Part shown: one piece after another, positions 35,501-42,027 of the stretch
Numbering within the stretch: position 1 is the first letter of the stretch
Layout of the letters: each line of letters starts with the position of its first letter
Source of the DNA: Fibrobacter sp.
GTDB lineage: Bacteria; Fibrobacterota; Fibrobacteria; Fibrobacterales; Fibrobacteraceae
Assembly (NCBI RefSeq): GCF_017545445.1
Contig: NZ_JAFWOM010000120.1
Coordinates: 1-52,163, forward strand
Direction: 5' to 3'
DNA: 52,163 nt
Program-made: the position numbers and the translations under genes
Notes under the pieces: generated by a model
What the model was told of the DNA's origin: nothing
What the model saw: only the letters and a program-made list of their open reading frames with translations
Database searches by the model: none

Positions 35501-37491
35501 CGGGCCGTTTGACGCGTATTTTTTCAAAAGATGGTATCGATATTCAAAACTCGGCTAACGATTCCAAAATTCAAGTAGCCTACGTTAATGATGAGGCTAC
35601 ATGGAACGGAAGCTCTTGGGAAAACATAGATACTTTGACAATGATGATTGTTGCCGATTCTAATTATGCAGGCAACTTGATGTTCTATACGAATGCGGAT
35701 ATCAATTGGATGCCGATGAACGGAAACAAGGAAGCAAATTTCCAAGGAACTTATATTACAAGCGGTCGTTTCAATATTTACGACCATATTAATGTTACAG
35801 GCCAGTTGATTGCAGGCAAAACGCTTTGGTTCGAATCCGATTTTGACGGTGAATTCCACTATGTCCCATTCAACGCTCCAGAAACCCAAACCGACACAAC
35901 ATCTACAAATCCTAAATCCAGCTCTAGCAAAGCAGTGTCAAGCAGTTCAAACAAACTCAGTTCAAGTTCTGCGAACATAAAATCTAGTTCATCACCAGCG
36001 ATTAATTTCCAAAGCATGAAAATTTCGGCCTTACTTTTAGACTGGGCTGGAGAATCTTATCACGATAGCATTGACATAGATTTTGGAAATGTTTATGGAG
36101 GAAACAAATATACGAAGGTTGGCAACGACAGCACATGCCAATACGGAATCATAAAGCAAATGGTACGCGATACACTCGTAAACGGGCAGCTCGTTCGTGT
36201 AGATTCTCTCGTCTATCCTTGGGACAAGTGTGCTGCTGGCCATGAAATCGATAAGTGGTTTGTTCCCCAAGTGGTTGCAAAGGATGCCGCAGGCAACAAA
36301 TACACAAACTCTGCGCACAAGGATATAGAATTCTCGCTAGATAACGAAGGTTTCTGGAATGTGAATTACACAAATGAATCAGGAAACTGCAATGACCCTG
36401 TAAGCCCAGGATTCTTCCCACTAGATGATTTTGATTACCTTGATTCGGCAAAGACGATTAAGAACCCGAAATTTGACTGGAATGTTCCAGGCTGGGTCAA
36501 TTCAGGTTCTGGTTTTCACTTGGATACGTGTATGCATAACTACAGCTTTGCGATGAAAATTTCAACTCAATTCAAGTATGCAAAGGGACAAACTTTTGAA
36601 ATCATTGGCGATGATGATTTTTGGATATTTATCAATAATAAACTTGCTCTAGATTATGGGGGAATTCATGACAAAATAGAAGGTGCAATAAACCTAGACA
36701 CACTCGGACTAAAAGAAGGCAATGTATATCCATTCCATATTTTCTATGCAGAACGCAATATAACTGGATCAAATTTAAAGATTCGCACTTCAATTACATT
36801 TATCAATTCAAGTTCGAGCTCCCAGAATGACAAGTCGTCATCCTCAACTAAGGCCACTTCGTCATCCTCGACCCCGATCAAAGATCTATCTAGCAGTTCC
36901 ACGAGCGGAAAATCAAGTTCCGCAAACGCGAAATCAAGCTCTAGTTCTGCAAAAACCTTGAGCAGTTCAGGCAAAACAACATCCAGCAGTTCGTCTCGTC
37001 ATTCCGGGCAAGACCCGGAATCTTCAAGCACCCAGAATAAAAAATCTAGCTCTAGCAAGCTCTCGTCTAGCAGTTCTGCGAGCGGAAAATCAAGTTCCTC
37101 AAATGCGAAATCAAGCTCAAGTTCGAGCAAGATTGACTCAAAATCTAGTTCAAGTACAGCCAAGTCAAGCTCCAGCAAGCCTTCATCTAGCAGTTCCACG
37201 AATGCAAAAACGAGCTCAAGTTCCAGCAAAGCAGTTTCGTCTAGCAGCGCCAAGACTTCTAACGGCGAAATTCCGGACTTCTACGTCAAAATGATTGGCC
37301 CGTTCGAATTCGAAATCGTCATGGACGAATCCTTGCCGAGCCTCGCCAAAAAATACGCCGTCATGGACATGAAGGGCCAAGTGCTCACCGTCGGCGAGCT
37401 GAACGACAAGAATGCATACGTAAAAGTTCCAACACGCGGAGCGTACATTGTCAAAGTCGGACTCGGCTACAGACGAATTAACGTCCGATAA
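32542..37491 (+). CDS. Giant secreted anchor-A/fibro-slime adhesin
   Basis: Secreted protein of 1649 residues. Signal peptide to about 25; anchor-A-like beta-helix module (25-335); Calx-beta-like domain (about 340-470); two cadherin-like repeats (about 470-710); a second, more diverged anchor-A-like module (about 713-1115: LWNELMKYKLWGTDS...GGPIISG...VTGQLIAGKTLWF); a short Ser linker; a fibro-slime region (about 1158-1422: KISALLLDWAGESYHDS...FEIIGDDDFWIFINNKLALD...YPFHIFYAERN); a long Ser-rich linker (1422-1576); and the shared C-terminal sorting-like domain (1577-1649). In effect it fuses the N-terminal half of the preceding protein to the C-terminal half of the 23.5 kb protein. It starts 20 bases after the previous stop. 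Confidence 0.86.
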   Translation: MNFNKLITKTFALILFGIATTMAATSIAPFTFGDTDTDEDNWHYLMKFKLWGTEGISFGNRDGIYDPRYYNKSTANYNGVNILDSLGWVGTAKGHLMSNGDGGYIDGPIIVGGSITNSGQQMKILTGPIRHTGTSIQATYSGTVCSGTSQSGNCSYDKVPEIRPNLEIPQLLEGTTLSGSFNVNGRTILNVNSRCPGTGVCDIFFNSIDFANDSRLVVQMPEGGQPTRIFTNALNFGTHPEIVVSYGSGDLKQNEYEGNLLIYVNSDITFANNDNMNIMGSIVSTGTIRLVCNIVFAGQLIANELEVGNEILAENFIFKSFIYPSPISDAPSTLSITGSNANKFTESDTWNQINLVLNKPTETDVSFEYCIDFYSASGVQGVYAGYQDVGAADTNHKFPICNKSESKKVTIKAGDTKAAGVYIKPLVDGYVEENEALWLQISNLEGAQLASNYEDDKGYKIFVVSNDALPTVSSALVVNVYEDVKHAFTASEFNFKHSTQTFASVIITSLPNKGSLLYDGKAVTKNQTIAKANLSKLTYQAAANDFGNKYTTFKYKVVGSGTGDNTSNEYTATVNVFPVNDKPTATDVVFIVNRQDNTVGGGAIEVIDVANERNVDTYTYSIVMVDGTDYMKFASVFEIVKLSNQNATIKVKSDAVLDKTKKQYVVYGAVKDNAATEKDSIAGQTKALTGPLMSNQFKITVKINDSTSDSSNTTFVKTDPLHFYVNDTAITDETENQRLWNELMKYKLWGTDSVVLNKEGFRITDTIGYTGTAKNSIIINNGRHTLGGPIISGKDLQIGYPGMGADYDSLKGPVRANELFLGSWYNTNYTSYEGTYCFEGPVYLANGRTTEIVSRFIANVHKAGGKIYADWDKDYTDSNLGELPGLPNLDLDGSYSDCPDYVPQPDRNLSVPVLDETGIAWEPAVELNSNYYGETKYIHVPPISKEDVDDDHTWYDKFVENIYFSRNYGKKLYILMPSSKKNANGKTGRLTRIFSKDGIDIQNSANDSKIQVAYVNDEATWNGSSWENIDTLTMMIVADSNYAGNLMFYTNADINWMPMNGNKEANFQGTYITSGRFNIYDHINVTGQLIAGKTLWFESDFDGEFHYVPFNAPETQTDTTSTNPKSSSSKAVSSSSNKLSSSSANIKSSSSPAINFQSMKISALLLDWAGESYHDSIDIDFGNVYGGNKYTKVGNDSTCQYGIIKQMVRDTLVNGQLVRVDSLVYPWDKCAAGHEIDKWFVPQVVAKDAAGNKYTNSAHKDIEFSLDNEGFWNVNYTNESGNCNDPVSPGFFPLDDFDYLDSAKTIKNPKFDWNVPGWVNSGSGFHLDTCMHNYSFAMKISTQFKYAKGQTFEIIGDDDFWIFINNKLALDYGGIHDKIEGAINLDTLGLKEGNVYPFHIFYAERNITGSNLKIRTSITFINSSSSSQNDKSSSSTKATSSSSTPIKDLSSSSTSGKSSSANAKSSSSSAKTLSSSGKTTSSSSSRHSGQDPESSSTQNKKSSSSKLSSSSSASGKSSSSNAKSSSSSSKIDSKSSSSTAKSSSSKPSSSSSTNAKTSSSSSKAVSSSSAKTSNGEIPDFYVKMIGPFEFEIVMDESLPSLAKKYAVMDMKGQVLTVGELNDKNAYVKVPTRGAYIVKVGLGYRRINVR

Positions 37492-37500
37492 GGAATCGCA

Positions 37501-38451
37501 ATGAATTTAATTCTTCTCTGGACGGCACTTGCGATAGTATGGTTTATCGGCATCTGCATGACCCAAAAAGGTCGTGCAGTCATTCGCATCCTCTGGAGAA
37601 GCCTTAAAGTCAAGCTCATTCTCATCGCATGGGTTCTCGGAATCGCAGCCATCGCGATAGCATACGCGATACACCCCGCCGAAGAAAAACCCGCCCCCAT
37701 CGACGAACAAAGTCAATACCAGCAATACACGACATCCGCGATTCAAAAACTTTGCGACCAAGGCGAGCTCATCATCGACATGAACTGCAATCTCGACAGT
37801 GCCGCTCCGGAACTAGCCTACATTCTCCCTACAATTCTAAGCAATTACAACCTCATCGTCACGCACCCCACAACGCCGATTCTCGAATCCATCAAGGGCA
37901 CGTTACAGATAAAGATGGTAGGCTACAAACAATTCAAAAATCGCGGCATCCGTCTGATAAAAGCGCTACAGCGCGACCTCGGCCCCCGTTACGAATCCGT
38001 CATCGAATCCAACGATACGGACCACATTCTAAAAATCACCTACACCGGAAAGCCCTGGGATAACGAACACCTTTGCAACCTCCCGGTCATCGAAGCATGC
38101 CTCCGCGAACGCACAGACCCTGCCGTTCTCATGTCCATCATCCGCCACACCTCGGATTTCCAGATGAACTACCAAGGCAAAAACAACACGTCCGGTTTGC
38201 TCGCTCTCGATTCAGGCAAGGGATTAGAACAAATTGCTATCGGCGCCCACCGTCTAAAAACAGTTCTCACTACATCGCCCACGCTCGCCGACGCTGTCGC
38301 ACAATTCTACCCCGACGCCGAACACCGCAACAAGTTCGAAAACTGGCGCAAAGACCCGCAAAAGCACTATTGGGTTGGCCAAGTGCTCACCGACATTCAA
38401 TACTACCGCAGCAACGGCATGACGCTCGCGCCGCGTAAAAGAGCGGAATAG
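37501..38451 (+). CDS. Membrane protein with transglycosylase-like domain lacking the catalytic Glu
   Basis: Predicted inner-membrane protein of 316 residues: two N-terminal membrane helices (about 2-20 and 37-58) with a basic loop, then a periplasmic region. Residues about 75-190 are an alpha/beta stretch I cannot place. About 195-310 resemble an SLT-type lytic transglycosylase: DPAVLMSIIRHTSDFQMNY...GLLAL aligns with the family's DP-LL-AIIRQESGF...GLMQL, but the catalytic Glu is Thr. The C-terminal DIQYYRS also fits. If homologous, it may bind rather than cleave peptidoglycan. AAGGA lies 7 bases before the ATG and the gap to the adhesin gene is 9 bases, so it ends the surface-protein cluster. 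It converges with the next gene with one base between the stops. Family assignment is tentative. Confidence 0.55.
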   Translation: MNLILLWTALAIVWFIGICMTQKGRAVIRILWRSLKVKLILIAWVLGIAAIAIAYAIHPAEEKPAPIDEQSQYQQYTTSAIQKLCDQGELIIDMNCNLDSAAPELAYILPTILSNYNLIVTHPTTPILESIKGTLQIKMVGYKQFKNRGIRLIKALQRDLGPRYESVIESNDTDHILKITYTGKPWDNEHLCNLPVIEACLRERTDPAVLMSIIRHTSDFQMNYQGKNNTSGLLALDSGKGLEQIAIGAHRLKTVLTTSPTLADAVAQFYPDAEHRNKFENWRKDPQKHYWVGQVLTDIQYYRSNGMTLAPRKRAE

Positions 38452-38452
38452 A

Positions 38453-39379
38453 TTATTTTTTGAATACGGTCGTCATCGCTAGAGAATCCCTGCGACCATA
38501 TTGATCAACGTAAATCAACGTCCAATTGACCGTTGTATCAGAAACGAACGGTTCTGTTCGAGTGTTCACAAGAGTATAGTACCCACTCATCAAAACATCT
38601 TTGGTCATTTTCAAGTAACCATCGACTGTTCCAACATCTTCTTCGATTCCTGTTTTTTTATCAATCTTTGTATAACATACCTTAGGTGTATTCTCTTTCA
38701 CAGATGCAGTATATACAACCGGCATTTTACATGAACTTCTCGCTTCACATTTTGCAAACAACTTTATAGAATCAGGCGGAAACCGCTCCACCGAGCATCT
38801 ATCCGCACGAATTAAAGCCACGCTATTCTCCGACGAAGCGTTTATCGAATCCATTGCATGTTTTGAAATCCAATCAAAGCCTTCAATTTTTTCACTCATC
38901 AAAGATATGTTTTCAGGCAAGCCTTTCGCCTCGAACGAGTAATTCGAAAAGACGGAATCCTTCAACACAGCACATGGAGGCAAACGAAGCTCTGCAAAAA
39001 ATTTTCGCAATGCGACCATATCAATTTTAGGAACTTCAACTTCGAACGAAAAATTCGATACCCGATTTTCACCATAGTTCAAACGAACCGTATCCGCATC
39101 GACAGGAAATTTTTCATTGCGCTTTTCATGACAAAAATCAATATACTGACATTCAAAATTTGAGTCTTGAATATCGCAATTGAAATATCTCGACGCAATC
39201 GTAAACGTATCAACAGCATAAGGCCCGCTATTATAATTTTTCACCTTCACGTAGGAATACACTATATTGGATTTATCCGCATCGTTCACCACACTGCTTG
39301 ACGGATTTGACTTTCCGCTGTCCGAACAAGCAACACAAAGAAAGCATCCTAACACAGCCATCATTTTTTCAAATTTCAT
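38453..39379 (-). CDS. Lipoprotein of unknown function
   Basis: Predicted lipoprotein of 308 residues: MKFEKMMAVLGCFLCVA then Cys18 (lipobox CVAC), followed by a Ser/Asn-rich spacer. ATG 39379 is chosen over an in-frame upstream codon at 39460 because GGAGGAG lies 5-6 bases before it and it yields the lipoprotein signal. The mature part is rich in beta-strand pattern and Cys (about nine), with short charged segments; no family is recognised. It may be a Fibrobacter-specific surface lipoprotein. The last strand-like segment (WTLIYVDQYGRRDSLAMTTVFKK) is Tyr/Arg-rich. Confidence 0.75.
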   Translation of the reverse strand: MKFEKMMAVLGCFLCVACSDSGKSNPSSSVVNDADKSNIVYSYVKVKNYNSGPYAVDTFTIASRYFNCDIQDSNFECQYIDFCHEKRNEKFPVDADTVRLNYGENRVSNFSFEVEVPKIDMVALRKFFAELRLPPCAVLKDSVFSNYSFEAKGLPENISLMSEKIEGFDWISKHAMDSINASSENSVALIRADRCSVERFPPDSIKLFAKCEARSSCKMPVVYTASVKENTPKVCYTKIDKKTGIEEDVGTVDGYLKMTKDVLMSGYYTLVNTRTEPFVSDTTVNWTLIYVDQYGRRDSLAMTTVFKK

Positions 39380-39898
39380 TTTGCTCCTCCTTTTTAATCG
39401 TCTATTTACAAATAAAACAGGCGTTTTATCCATACTCCTTAATACAGCATTTGTACTCAATATATATAAATTTAAGGAAAATATAGATACATCAAATAAA
39501 AAGTTCTGTCATGTCCGCCGCAGTCGCCCTCTTACAATTGCAAACAACAAACTTAACTAGATTGCCGCGTCCCCTTACGGGTCCTCGCAATGATGAAGAA
39601 GCCAAGCGATGCAGAAACATGCAAGCATGTTTCTATATCCGAGGCAAACAAGTCATGCACTTGTGCAATGACATAAAAGGCTAACATCACGACAGTCATG
39701 ACAGCGTCATACCCGACTCGATCCGCCATCTGTCCGCCATGACGCAGCCCCTCCTACGATTGCAAACAATAAACTTAACTAGATCCTTCGGCTTCGCTCA
39801 GGATGACACGCCTAAGACCACGCACCTGTCATGCCCGACTTGATCGGGCATCTCCCTTCATAACTAATGACTAACGACTACTGACTAATAACCACCAA
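39380..39898. repeat. Repeat- and palindrome-rich gap
   Basis: No gene is supported in these 519 bases. AT-rich sequence to about 39505 probably holds the lipoprotein promoter. Then come two near-identical 30-base direct repeats (39533-39562 and 39755-39784; TTGCAAACAA...AACTTAACTAGAT), each followed by a different tail. Between them are palindromes AGAAACATGC/GCATGTTTCT (39613-39634) and GTCATGCAC/GTGCAATGAC (39652-39672). After the second repeat follow CCTTCGGCTTCGCTCAGGATGAC (39785-39807), a REP-like ATGCCCGA/TCGGGCAT hairpin (about 39832-39852) and CTAATGA/CTAACGA heptads (39862-39898) reaching the ABC-F stop codon. Confidence 0.7.
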
Positions 39899-41785
39899 CT
39901 AATCTAACTTGTACTTGTCTTTCGCGGCTTCGAGTTCGGCACTTGCCTTTTCCCAAGCGGCGTAAAGTTCTTCAGTCAGCTTTTTGTTATCATCCATATC
40001 TTTCGCGATGGCGGTAATGGCGTTGCCATCGCCCGATTCCGAGGCGGTAACGAGTTTCGCTTCGAGTTCGCCGCCGATGGCTTCGGCCTTTGCAATTTCC
40101 GCTTCGAGGCGTGCAACTTCTTTTTCAAGCGGTTTGATGACCTTGCTGCGTTCAGCGATGTAGTCAGCACGCGCCCTGCGGTCTTCCTTTGTTCGCGGTG
40201 TAGAACTGACAGGCTTATCGTCCGTCACATCGATATTCGAGACCTTGATGTTCGCAGAGTTCGCACCACCCGGTTTCTTTTCCGAAGCCCAACCGACCTT
40301 TTCAAGGAAGTCAGCGTAGCTGCCTTCGAACACGCGGCACTTGCCGCCATCAAATACAATCAAGCGGTTCGCAAAAGCATGCAAAAGTTCTTCGTCATGC
40401 GTCACGACAAGAGCCGTACCTTCGTAATCTTCCAGAGCGTCAATCAAACTCTCGATGCTTTCCATGTCAAGGTGGTTCGTCGGTTCATCAAGCAAAAGCA
40501 TGTTGCTTTCGTTCGCCAAAATCTTGCCGAGCAGCACGCGGCTGCGTTCGCCACCCGAAAGCACCTTGACCTTCTTCATCGCGTTATCGCCGCTGAACAT
40601 CATGAGGCCTGCAAGGCTGCGGGCGCGACTCTTCTGCGAGACATCCGCAATCGCCGTTGCAATTTCTTCTTCGACCGTATTGTCGAGATTCAGGCGATTG
40701 ATGTTTGTCTGTCCAAAATAATTTATCTTGAGGTTCGGGTTGTAATTGATTGTACCTTGAGTCGGCTCGAATTCTTTTGCAATCAAGTTCAAGAGCGTCG
40801 TTTTACCGCGACCGTTCGGACCGATAATCGCGATGCGGTCTCCCTTGAACACTTCCATTTCCAAATCGGTAATCAACTCCGGACCGTAACCGTCTTCGTT
40901 CTTGTATGCAAAATGCAGCCCATGAATCTGGAGCATGCGCTTGCCCGGGAATTCCGCTTCCTTAAAACTAAAATCCAAATTGCGCTCGTGCGTGAGGCGT
41001 TCACCCGTCGCAAGCTTTGCAGCCGCCTTGATTTTCGACTGCACCATGGCAGCCTTCGCGGCTTTGTAGCGGAAACGTTCAATGACTCGTTCGAGCTGTT
41101 CCTTTTTGCGCTGCTCGTTTTCCTGAGTGCGCATCGCCACTTCTTCTTCTTCGGCAATCGTTTCGCGGAGCTTTTCGACCGTCCCCTTGACCTTGCGCAT
41201 CTTGTGGCGGTGAATACCTACCGTATGCGTGCAGACCTCGTCCATAAAGTGGTGGTCATGCGTAATCAAAAGCACTTCGCCCTTCCACGTGCGCAAAAAA
41301 CGGCTGAGCCAACGCATGGAGACAATGTCCAAATAGTTCGTCGGTTCGTCCAGCAAAAGCATGTCCGGCTCGCTCGCCAAGACCTTTGCCAAATTCAAGC
41401 GGATCTGGAAACCGCCCGACAAAAGCATCGGGCTCTTGTGCATCGATTCTTCGTCAAAACCGAGACCGAACAAAATCGCCTCGACCTTGTGCTCTTCGAG
41501 CCAGCCGTCCTCATTCACCTTGAGCACGCTGCACGCTTCTTCATGCACCGTCGCATGCGTAAAGTTGATGTGCTGCTGCAAATAGCCAATCGTATAGCCC
41601 TTCGGGATGTCGATGTTACCGCCATCAATGCATTCCTGCCCGAGAATCATCTTGAAAAGGGTCGATTTACCGCAACCGTTGCGACCAACAAGGCCGACGC
41701 GCTCATGGTCAGCCACAAGCATGCTCGCACCATCCAAAAGGACCTGCATGCCAAAAGACTTGGAAACGTTCTGAATTTGAATCAC
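39899..41785 (-). CDS. ABC-F family ATPase (YheS/ABCF3-like)
   Basis: Soluble ABC-F protein of 628 residues with two cassettes and no membrane segments; ABC-F members act on ribosomes in translation. Walker A motifs GRNGCGKST (K40) and GPNGRGKTT; signatures LSGGFQIRL and LSGGERSRV; Walker B LLLDEPTNYLD and LLLDEPTNHLD. The inter-domain linker is long and charged (EEEEVAMRTQENEQRKKEQLERV), and a C-terminal coiled coil (about 540-628) is present. The first signature with F/W after LSGG is typical of the YheS-like branch. The start codon is GTG at 41785 (minus strand), with TATCTT 6 bases before it and no Shine-Dalgarno, suggesting a leaderless message. It is a distant paralogue of the gene at 3385-5238. 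Confidence 0.9.
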   Translation of the reverse strand: MIQIQNVSKSFGMQVLLDGASMLVADHERVGLVGRNGCGKSTLFKMILGQECIDGGNIDIPKGYTIGYLQQHINFTHATVHEEACSVLKVNEDGWLEEHKVEAILFGLGFDEESMHKSPMLLSGGFQIRLNLAKVLASEPDMLLLDEPTNYLDIVSMRWLSRFLRTWKGEVLLITHDHHFMDEVCTHTVGIHRHKMRKVKGTVEKLRETIAEEEEVAMRTQENEQRKKEQLERVIERFRYKAAKAAMVQSKIKAAAKLATGERLTHERNLDFSFKEAEFPGKRMLQIHGLHFAYKNEDGYGPELITDLEMEVFKGDRIAIIGPNGRGKTTLLNLIAKEFEPTQGTINYNPNLKINYFGQTNINRLNLDNTVEEEIATAIADVSQKSRARSLAGLMMFSGDNAMKKVKVLSGGERSRVLLGKILANESNMLLLDEPTNHLDMESIESLIDALEDYEGTALVVTHDEELLHAFANRLIVFDGGKCRVFEGSYADFLEKVGWASEKKPGGANSANIKVSNIDVTDDKPVSSTPRTKEDRRARADYIAERSKVIKPLEKEVARLEAEIAKAEAIGGELEAKLVTASESGDGNAITAIAKDMDDNKKLTEELYAAWEKASAELEAAKDKYKLD

Positions 41786-41809
41786 GGCACAAAGATAGAT
41801 TTTTAGTGG

Positions 41810-41905
41810 CCAGTGGTCAGTAGTTAGTGGTTAGTGGTTAGTAAACAGTGGTCAGTAAACAGTGGTCAGTAATCAGTGGATAGTGGTTAGTAGTCAGTAA
41901 TTAGG
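41810..41905. repeat. Degenerate heptad tandem repeat (TTAGTGG type)
   Basis: About 95 bases made of roughly 13 seven-base units such as TTAGTGG, TCAGTAG, TCAGTGG, TAAACAG. The period is kept although individual bases vary. It lies just upstream of the second ABC-F gene. Shorter arrays of the same type occur at 6498-6525, 9657-9685 and, reversed, 9781-9816, 9970-10010 and 39862-39898. Confidence 0.75.
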
Positions 41906-41930
41906 GAATTTCTTTACACAAAAAATGTAA

Positions 41931-41960
41931 ATAGATTCTGCATAAAAAAGCAGAATCTAT
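41931..41960 (-). terminator. Probable terminator after the 42-46 kb gene
   Basis: Perfect 11-bp stem ATAGATTCTGC (41931-41941) and GCAGAATCTAT (41950-41960) with an A/T-rich 8-base loop. Read on the minus strand it is followed by TTTACATTTTTTG. It lies 67 bases beyond the stop codon. Confidence 0.65.
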
Positions 41961-42027
41961 TCATAACTATCCTTCACTCAACAACTTAGCTTTAAAAACT
42001 TGCAAAAATAAATTGTTGATAGAATGT

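Noticed and set aside
40379..41806. 475-codon open frame opposite the second ABC-F gene
   Set aside because: It is the antisense shadow of a well-supported ABC-F gene and has no recognisable domains.
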